Of a stretch of DNA of 64,000 nucleotides, positions 56,991-64,000 are shown one piece after another. The position numbers and the translations under genes are program-made. Source of the stretch: Tragulus kanchil. Its lineage: Eukaryota; Chordata; Mammalia; Artiodactyla; Tragulidae. How positions within the stretch are numbered: the first letter of the stretch is position 1; the number at the start of each line of letters is the position of its first letter. The stretch lies in assembly GCA_022376925.1 (NCBI GenBank), contig JAIOJX010000025.1:96623608-96687607 (forward strand), given 5' to 3'. The notes below the pieces were generated by a model that was not told the DNA's origin, made no database searches, and saw only the letters and a program-made list of their open reading frames with translations.

Positions 56991-58680
56991 TATGAATGTT
57001 CCTATTGTCATCTTCTTAGAAGTTTGGGGTTTGATTTGTAAGACTTCTCCTACTCTTGTATTTATTGACTCTATCAGGCCCTTTAACACTTGTTGTAGGG
57101 CTGGTTTTGTGGTACAGAATTCTTTTAGTTTTTGCTTGTCTGTGAAGCTTTTGACGTCTCCATCGATTCTGAATGAGATTCTTGCTGGGTGGAGAATTCT
57201 TGATTGGAGGTTATTCTCTTTTTGCCGTTTAAATATTTCTTGTCATTCTCTTCTGGCCTGCAGGTTTCTCTTGAAAGATTCACAGTTAGACGTATGGGAT
57301 TTCCTTTATATGTTATTTGTTGTTTGCTCCTAGCTGCTTTTAATAATCTGTCTTTATATTTAGTCTGCGTTAGTTTGATTAGAACGTGCCTTGGCATGTT
57401 TCTTCTGGGGTTTATCCTGCATGGAAGTCTTTGTGCTTCTTGGACTTGGTTGACTCTTTCCTTTCCCATGCTGGGGAAGTTTTCTACAATAACCTCTTCA
57501 AGAATTTTTCATAGCCTTGCTTTCCCTCTTCTTCCTCTGGAAAAGGAGATATTTTCCATGAGCACTTGAGAAGAAAGTGTATTCTTCTGCTTTTGGATGG
57601 AACGTCCTAAAGATATCCTTGAGGTCCATCTTTTCTAGTGTGGCATTTAAGGCTTGTGTTTCTTTATTAGTTTTCTGTTTGGATGATCTGTCCATTGGTG
57701 TGAGAGGAGTGTTAAAGTCTCCTACTATTACTATGTTATTATTGATTTCTTCTTTTAAGGCTGAAAGTATCTGTCTTATGTATTGAGGTGCCCCTGTGTT
57801 GGGTGCATAGATATTCATGACTGTTATGTCTTCCTCTTGGATAGATCCCTTAATCATGATGTAATGACCTGCCTTGTCTCTTAGAATCTTCTTTACTTTA
57901 AAATCTATTTTGTCTGATATGAGGGTTGCTACTCCAGCTTTCTTTTGATTTCCATTTGCATGGAATATCTTTTTCCAGCCTCTCACTTTCAGTGTATGAG
58001 TGTCCCTAGGTCTGAAGTGGGTCTCTTGTAAACAGCATATATATAGGTCATGTTTTGGATCCATTCAGTCAGCCTGTGTCATTTGGTTGGAGCATTTAAT
58101 CCATTTACATTCAAAGTAATTATTGATATGAATGTTCCTATTGTCATCTTCTTAGAAGTTTGGGGTTTGATTTGTAAGACTTCTCCTACTCTTGTATTTA
58201 TTGACTCTATCAGGCCCTTTAACACTTGTTGTAGGGCTGGTTTTGTGGTACAGAATTCTTTTAGTTTTTGCTTGTCTGTGAAGCTTTTGACGTCTCCATC
58301 GATTCTGAATGAGATTCTTGCTGGGTGGAGAATTCTTGATTGGAGGTTATTCTCTTTTTGCCGTTTAAATATTTCTTGTCATTCTCTTCTGGCCTGCAGG
58401 TTTCTCTTGAAAGATTCACAGTTAGACGTATGGGATTTCCTTTATATGTTATTTGTTGTTTGCTCCTAGCTGCTTTTAATAATCTGTCTTTATATTTAGT
58501 CTGCGTTAGTTTGATTAGAACGTGCCTTGGCATGTTTCTTCTGGGGTTTATCCTGCATGGAAGTCTTTGTGCTTCTTGGACTTGGTTGACTCTTTCCTTT
58601 CCCATGCTGGGGAAGTTTTCTACAATAACCTCTTCAAGAATTTTTTCGTAGCCTTCCTTTTCCTCTTCTTCCTCTGGAAC
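56416..58680. repeat. Direct duplication 20 (1136 bp offset)
   Basis: 56416-57540 recurs at 57552-58676. The last ~45 bases of copy 1 (57505-57551) are a degraded form of 58641-58685 (atttttcatagccttgcttt versus attttttcgtagccttcctt). Several substitutions occur near 57850-57935. Inside the L1. Confidence 0.96.
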
Positions 58681-59088
58681 TCCTATAATTCTAATGTTGG
58701 TGCATTTGATATTGTCCCTTAGGTCTTTAATGCTATCCTTAGTTCTTTTAATTCTTTCAGTTTTGTTCTGTTCTTCAGCACTTATTTCCACCATTCTGTC
58801 AGTTATCCATTCTTCTGCCTCTGACACTCTACTGTTGAGACCTTCTATAGTATTTTTGAGTTCAGCAATTGAGTTGGTGGTCTCTATTTGCTTATTTTTC
58901 CTTTCTTACATGTCTCTTCTCAGTGCACTAATTTCCTCTAATATTCTGTTTTCGGTGTTTTGCATTCTCATTAGTATAGCTTTTCTGAATTCTCTTTCAG
59001 ATAATTTGTCTATGTCCTCCTCTGCCATTTGAAGCAGTGTTTCTCTAGCTTGGTCCTTCATGTGTGCAGTGTTTCTCTGTCGTTTCAT
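58160..59088 (-). pseudogene. L1 ORF1 with one stop and one frameshift
   Basis: ORF1p is the trimeric RNA-binding chaperone of L1. The frame starts at Met 59088 (MKRQRNTAHMKDQARETLLQ) with a coiled-coil-like N-terminus. It meets a single in-frame TAA at about 58906, then continues in the same frame (58827 onward: MSEAEEWITDRMVEISAEEQ) through the RRM-like core (TNIRIIGVPEEEEE). A one-base deletion in the C-run after LSRET (about 58398) shifts it to a false end at 58261. The C-terminal domain (LQARRE and DKQKLKEF blocks) follows in another frame. Partial copy at 57125-57469. Confidence 0.92.
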
Positions 59089-59272
59089 TATTAGGTTAGT
59101 TTTTGTTTCTTTGTGTGTGTCTGTGTGTATGGAGATCTTTTTCCCACCAGGCTTCTTGGTTGAATTCTCCCTTCCTTTGGGTTTCTGTCCTTGTAGAAGG
59201 GTTCAGTGGTTTGTGTCTTGGATGGTGGTAGGTCTTGTTTACAGGTGAATAATCTCTGGTGAACAACAATAT

Positions 59273-59944
59273 TTTAATGACTGATATGTTTGTTGTATAA
59301 AATTATTTAAGAAGTCACTCTTATGTGCACAGGATATTTTATTAAATAAGACAGACTGTTTTTCAGCAATCATTATCTCTTTATATTAATTTAAATAATC
59401 TATTTGAATAAGTGAGAAGGCCAGAAAAAACTTAATGATTTCAATATTTTTATGAATACTTGAGACTTAAAAACAAAATGGAGTATAGAAAGTGATTATC
59501 CTTCTTTCTAGGAATATGCTAAGTCTTATAGAATCCAATGAGATATGGAAAAGAATTAAAATTGTTATAGGAAGGGGAACCCTTCCTGAGAGTGACGTTT
59601 TGTTTAGCATTTGGATATGTATTGTTTGAGAAAACACACATACTGACAAAGCAAAAGACTTTATTGGGAAGAGTCTCCCAGGTGGAGAACAGTAGGACAA
59701 GGGAACCCAGGCGAATTGCTCTGCCACGTGGCTTGCAGTCTCAGGTTTTATGGTAATGGGGTGAATTTCTGGGTTGTCTTTAACCCATTCATCTTGTTCG
59801 GCCCGTATTTAGTCTGAGTCAGGGTCCTACCTGGTGGCATGTATATCTCTCAGTCAAGAAGCATTCCAGTGCAAAAGATTCTTGGATGTTGTTAGGCTGG
59901 GTCTCCTCCCTTCCAAAAGTTCCAATTTGTTTTTGTTTTGTTTT
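59273..59944. other. Intergenic DNA after the L1
   Basis: No repeat or gene recognised in 59273-59944. From 59561 it is doubled by duplication 21. The frames of 66-98 codons have no known domain. Confidence 0.45.
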
Positions 59945-60245
59945 TAAATTTATTTTTAAGTGGAGGACAATTGGTCCACAATGTTGTGCTGGTTTCAGCC
60001 ACACAACAACATGACTCAATCATAAGTATACATGTATCCCCTCTCTCTTGAACCTCTCTCCGGTTCCCTCACCCTATCCCACCCCTCCAGATTGTCCTAG
60101 AGCACTGTGTTGAGCTCCGTATGTTATACAGCAACTTTCCATTTGCTATCTGTTTTATGTATGGTGATGCATGTGTTTCAGTGCTTCTCTCTCAATTTGT
60201 CCCAGCAGCTGCTTCCTGCACTGGTTCATTAGTATCACTTTTCTG
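59945..60245 (-). mobile_element. L1 3' UTR/ORF2 end, antisense, interrupted (duplicate 61026-61326)
   Basis: ggaggacaattggtccacaa, cagccacacaacaacatgac and the ccctatcccacccctccag G-rich tract match the ruminant L1 3' UTR. The element resumes at 62120-62347 (ttagattccatatgtatgc; ttccattgtatatatgtacc) after a BovB/CHR/Bov-tA block. That resumed part recurs at 63354-63465. Confidence 0.8.
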
Positions 60246-60249
60246 TATT

Positions 60250-60376
60250 TCATTGTTGTTAACTCATGCTGTGCTCTTTGCAGCCCCATGGACTGTAGCA
60301 CACCAGGATTCCCTGTCCTTCACCATCTCATGGAATTTGCTCACTCATGTCCATTAAGTTGATGGTGCCACCCAGC
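60250..60376 (-). mobile_element. BovB 3' end, antisense (duplicate 61331-61457; continues 61741-61925)
   Basis: gcagccccatggactgtagc and ccatctcatggaatttgctc are reverse BovB 3' sequence. After the CHR SINE it continues as the cttttgcatcatgggctaaa and ttggagcttcagcttcagta blocks, to ggattgactgatctgatctc (61925). Confidence 0.85.
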
Positions 60377-60389
60377 CATCTCATTCTTT

Positions 60390-60642
60390 TTTTTTTTTTT
60401 TTTTTAATTTTTGACCTCTTTTGTATTTGTCTTTCACTTATTTATTTTCATTCATCTTTGTTCTTTGGCCTGTGTGGATCTCCCATTGCAGTGGCCTCTC
60501 CTATAGCAGAGCACCAGCTCTAGGCACAACTGGCTCATAATTGGACACACTGGTTCAGCTGCTCCGTGTCACGTGGAATCCTTCCAGGCCACGGATCGAA
60601 CCAGTGCCCCCTGCACTGCAAGGTGGACTCTTTACCCACTGG
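60390..60642 (-). mobile_element. CHR SINE, first copy, cut at the seam
   Basis: Same SINE as 61471-61740 but ends at cccactgg, missing the gggcttccctggtgg head. The loss comes from the duplication seam, not from retrotransposition. Confidence 0.9.
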
Positions 60643-61470
60643 ATTGTTATAGGAAGGGAACCCTTCCTGAGAGTGACGTTTTGTTTAGCATTTGGATATG
60701 TATTGTTTGAGAAAACACACATACTGACAAAGCAAAAGACTTTATTGGGAAGAGTCTCCCAGGTGGAGAACAGTAGGACAAGGGAACCCAGGCGAATTGC
60801 TCTGCCACGTGGCTTGCAGTCTCAGGTTTTATGGTAATGGGGTGAATTTCTGGGTTGTCTTTAACCCATTCATCTTGTTCGGCCCGTATTTAGTCTGAGT
60901 CAGGGTCCTACCTGGTGGCATGTATATCTCTCAGTCAAGAAGCATTCCAGTGCAAAAGATTCTTGGATGTTGTTAGGCTGGGTCTCCTCCCTTCCAAAAG
61001 TTCCAATTTGTTTTTGTTTTGTTTTTAAATTTATTTTTAAGTGGAGGACAATTGGTCCACAATGTTGTGCTGGTTTCAGCCACACAACAACATGACTCAA
61101 TCATAAGTATACATGTATCCCCTCTCTCTTGAACCTCTCTCCGGTTCCCTCACCCTATCCCACCCCTCCAGATTGTCCTAGAGCACTGTGTTGAGCTCCG
61201 TATGTTATACAGCAACTTTCCATTTGCTATCTGTTTTATGTATGGTGATGCATGTGTTTCAGTGCTTCTCTCTCAATTTGTCCCAGCAGCTGCTTCCTGC
61301 ACTGGTTCATTAGTATCACTTTTCTGTATTTCATTGTTGTTAACTCATGCTGTGCTCTTTGCAGCCCCATGGACTGTAGCACACCAGGATTCCCTGTCCT
61401 TCACCATCTCATGGAATTTGCTCACTCATGTCCATTAAGTTGATGGTGCCACCCAGCCATCTCATTCTTT

Positions 61471-61740
61471 TTTTTTTTTTTTAATTTTTGACCTCTTTTG
61501 TATTTGTCTTTCACTTATTTATTTTCATTCATCTTTGTTCTTTGGCCTGTGTGGATCTCCCATTGCAGTGGCCTCTCCTATAGCAGAGCACCAGCTCTAG
61601 GCACAACTGGCTCATAATTGGACACACTGGTTCAGCTGCTCCGTGTCACGTGGAATCCTTCCAGGCCACGGATCGAACCAGTGCCCCCTGCACTGCAAGG
61701 TGGACTCTTTACCCACTGGACCACCAGGGAAGCCCCCAGG
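61471..61740 (-). mobile_element. CHR SINE, complete copy, inserted in BovB
   Basis: Minus strand: gggcttccctggtggtcc head, B box ggttcgatccg, a ggagcagctgaaccagtgtg middle, the caggccaaagaacaaagatg tail box and poly-A. The 13-bp TSD catctcattcttt is at 61458-61470 and 61741-61753. Confidence 0.94.
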
Positions 61741-61934
61741 CATCTCATTCTTTGTCACCCCCTTCTCCTCCTGCCCTCAACTTTCCCAATCATCAGGGTC
61801 TCTTCCAATGAGTTGGCTTTTTGCATCATGGGCTAAAGTATTGGAGCTTCAGCTTCAGTATCAGTCCTTCTAATACATATCGAGGGTTTATTTCCTCTAG
61901 GATTGACTGATCTGATCTCCTTGATGTCCTTGAT

Positions 61935-62115
61935 GTCTTTGTGACCCCATTGACTATAGCCCACCAAGCTCCTTTGTCCATGGAATTCTCCAGGCAAGAT
62001 ACTGGAGTGGGTAGCCATTCCCTTCTCCAGGGAATCTTCCTGACCCACAGATTGAATCCAGATCTCCTGCATTGCAGGCAGATTCTTCACCATCTTAGCC
62101 AGCAGGGAAGCCCTT
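61935..62115 (-). mobile_element. Bov-tA SINE, antisense
   Basis: The cccattgactatagcccacc, gaattctccaggcaagatac and gaatcttcctgacccaca blocks, and a head ending cttagccagcagggaagccc. Next to the BovB 3' end. Confidence 0.92.
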
Positions 62116-62234
62116 AGATTCCATATGTATGCAGTAATATGTGATTTTTTTCTCTTTCTGACTTACTTCACTCTATATAATAGGTTCTGAGTTTATCCAT
62201 GTCTCTAGAACTGACTCAGATATGTTCCTTGTTA

Positions 62235-64000
62235 TGGCTGAGTGATATTCCATTGTATATATGTACCACAACTTCTTTATCCATTCATCTGTCAATGAAC
62301 ATCTAGGTTGCTTCCATGTCCTAGTTATTGTAAATAGTGCTGAGACATATCATGGACTGGTGTTTCCGCCCTCTTTTTGGCCCCTCTTGAATATTCCCAG
62401 TTAGTTTTGGGAGCAGCACTGTGTTCCTTACTGGGGCCTCCTGTTGTGAGACAACTCATGAGACAGGTCATCCTGTCTGGCCAAGGAAGATAGTTTCAGT
62501 CAATTGTTCTCTAACAAAATCTTTTGAGCTTCTTGAATAGTTTATGTAATATGCTCAGTATTTTGCATATATTTTTCCTTTTAAACCTCTTAATCATCTG
62601 CAGAGTTAAGATCTGAGTCTGTAGCATAATTAAGACAACCATGGTGTAAGTATCTGAAACTTGCATTTTCATAATGTAATGGCCATTTTTCTGCATTTTC
62701 CCACCCTTTCCCATTCTTCTGATTCTTCCACAGTGCCCTAATTAATTGGCATTGAGTGACTCTATCCCTTGGGAATTTGCCTCACCTCTGATAGCCTGTA
62801 TGCAAAATACTTCTCAGCATAGAAAGATCAACTCATAAATATTTCTATGGCAACCATGGACTATCAAAGACTGCTTAGCCCCTTCTTTGAGCATGCATTT
62901 GAAACCCAGTGAAATAGGTGCTTTTTAAAGTTTTATTTTAAATCAAAGTCCATTTACCAATGGTCAGTCACTATTTTTGTGTGTGTAATTATCCAGCTCC
63001 TGCTGATTTTGCTAGTCTAAATCAAGCAGAGTTGAGCTGTCCCCTTTCTTTAACACCTAGCTCCTTGTCAATAGATTTTTCCATTTTATTTTCTCCTGGG
63101 GAGGCCCTACTGACATGATTTGCATATGCACTTGAAAACATAAGATACAATCATGCATTTCAAATAAAATTATATTCTTACTAAGACTTGCCGTATCTTT
63201 GTCCCAACAACCAGAATTTTTTGTGTGGTATGAATGCTGTATAAGAGAATTGAGCATGATTGAGAATTTTTTTGCTTTCAAAAATTTTTTTCAGAAAGAA
63301 AATGGGAAAATATTTTTAAATAGCCTTTTCTTTCCTTTTTTACGTGACTAATAGGCTGAGTGGTATTCCATTGTATATATGTACCACAACTTCTTTATCC
63401 ATTCATCTGTCAATGAACATCTGGGTTGCTTCCATGTCCTAGTTATTGTAAATAGTGCTGAGACATATCATGGACTGGTGTTTCCGCCCTCTTTTTGGCC
63501 CCTCTTGAATATTCCCAGTTAGTTTTGGGAGCAGCACTGTGTTCCTTACTGGGGCCTCCTGTTGTGAGACAACTCATGAGACAGGTCATCCTGTCTGGCC
63601 AAGGAAGATAGTTTCAGTCAATTGTTCTCTAACAAAATCTTTTGAGCTTCTTGAATAGTTTATGTAATATGCTCAGTATTTTGCATATATTTTTCCTTTT
63701 AAACCTCTTAATCATCTGCAGAGTTAAGATCTGAGTCTGTAGCATAATTAAGACAACCATGGTGTAAGTATCTGAAACTTGCATTTTCATAATGTAATGG
63801 CCATTTTTCTGCATTTTCCCACCCTTTCCCATTCTTCTGATTCTTCCACAGTGCCCTAATTAATTGGCATTGAGTGACTCTATCCCTTGGGAATTTGCCT
63901 CACCTCTGATAGCCTGTATGCAAAATACTTCTCAGCATAGAAAGATCAACTCATAAATATTTCTATGGCAACCATGGACTATCAAAGACTGCTTAGCCCC
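62235..64000. repeat. Direct duplication 22 (1118-1119 bp offset, runs off the window)
   Basis: 62235-63353 recurs from 63354 to the window end (64000), with a single indel. The bases before the seam (63330-63353, ctttttttacgtgactaata) are private to copy 1. Confidence 0.97.
62348..63353. other. Unclassified intergenic DNA
   Basis: No gene or named repeat. 62350-62450 (tgttccttactggggcctcc) looks single-copy. The 67- and 74-codon minus-strand frames lack domains. Confidence 0.45.

Larger units (their letters stand above)
50673..59259 (-). mobile_element. Nearly full-length L1 LINE, antisense (about 5.25 kb after removing duplications)
   Basis: Flanked by a 13-bp TSD, tgaacaacaatat, at 50660-50672 and 59260-59272. 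The right side continues tttaatg, consistent with the L1 endonuclease TTTT|AA site. On the minus strand it has about 170 bp of 5' UTR (59089-59259), ORF1 (59088 to about 58160), ORF2 (about 56990 to 51020, spanning two duplications) and a 3' UTR with a G-rich purine tract (50766-50812). A short poly-A follows. Nominal length is 8587 bp; subtracting duplications 18-20 (3334 bp) gives about 5.25 kb, close to full length. ORFs carry stops and frameshifts, so it is inactive as read. Confidence 0.93.
59561..61720. repeat. Direct duplication 21 (1081-1082 bp x2)
   Basis: 59561-60642 recurs at 60643-61720. The seam joins a CHR SINE just before its head (cccactgg) to attgttatagg, so the first CHR copy has lost its last ~100 bases of head. 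T-run lengths differ (21 versus 16). Confidence 0.97.

Noticed and set aside
526..64000. Satellite array or CRISPR-like repeat series
   Set aside because: Each repeat pair has different content; no common unit and no spacer structure.

Overview
This is nuclear DNA from a ruminant (Artiodactyla), and it holds no protein-coding gene I can support. The placement rests on the repeats: BovB (RTE) LINE fragments, Bov-tA/BovA SINEs, tRNA-Glu-derived CHR SINEs and a ruminant-type L1. The youngest SINEs, those with intact target-site duplications (TSDs), are a CHR-type subfamily, whereas the Bov-tA copies are diverged. That suggests, without proving, a lineage outside the bovid/cervid crown, such as chevrotains. 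Nearly every open reading frame is a repeat read in frame or chance.

The dominant feature is not a gene system. The window is a chain of 22 direct duplications. At each one, about 1.08-1.19 kb of sequence is repeated at once, head to tail, with about 99% identity. Each pair has different content: unique DNA, L1, BovB, Tigger or SINEs. The second copies begin near 1614, 4416, 8290, 10117, 13655, 15804, 19422, 21385, 23680, 29276, 31417, 35114, 40429, 43104, 45763, 47627, 49445, 52167, 54891, 57552, 60643 and 63354. Seams often carry noisy, raw-read-like sequence, and several pairs overlap the next, giving triplicates. The best reading is an assembly fault: successive segments sharing a nearly constant ~1.1 kb overlap were joined without merging. 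About 24 kb is redundant, so the true locus is about 40 kb.

Layout. 1-7.2 kb: an old antisense L1 with a second L1, Bov-tA, BovB and CHR copies nested in it. 7.2-18.4 kb: mostly unclassified DNA with MIR, L2, BovA and hAT remnants. 18.4-22.5 kb: a CHR SINE, a MER2-type Tigger and an L2 tail. 22.5-25.8 kb: unclassified DNA, then an MLT2-like LTR carrying a 405-bp solo retroviral LTR with a 6-bp TSD. 25.8-30.5 kb: SINEs and L1 3' ends. 30.5-34.2 kb: little recognised. 34.2-38.5 kb: young CHR SINEs, an MLT2-like LTR and Bov-tA. 38.5-46.9 kb: mostly unclassified, with one very young CHR SINE. 47-50.6 kb: a BovB reverse-transcriptase relic. 50.66-59.27 kb: a nearly full-length antisense L1 (about 5.25 kb once three duplications are removed) inserted in the tail of a BovA SINE. 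59.3-64 kb: an L1 3' end split by BovB, CHR and Bov-tA.

These elements do not act together as a pathway. L1 presumably supplied the retrotransposition machinery for CHR SINEs, and BovB for Bov-tA/BovA.
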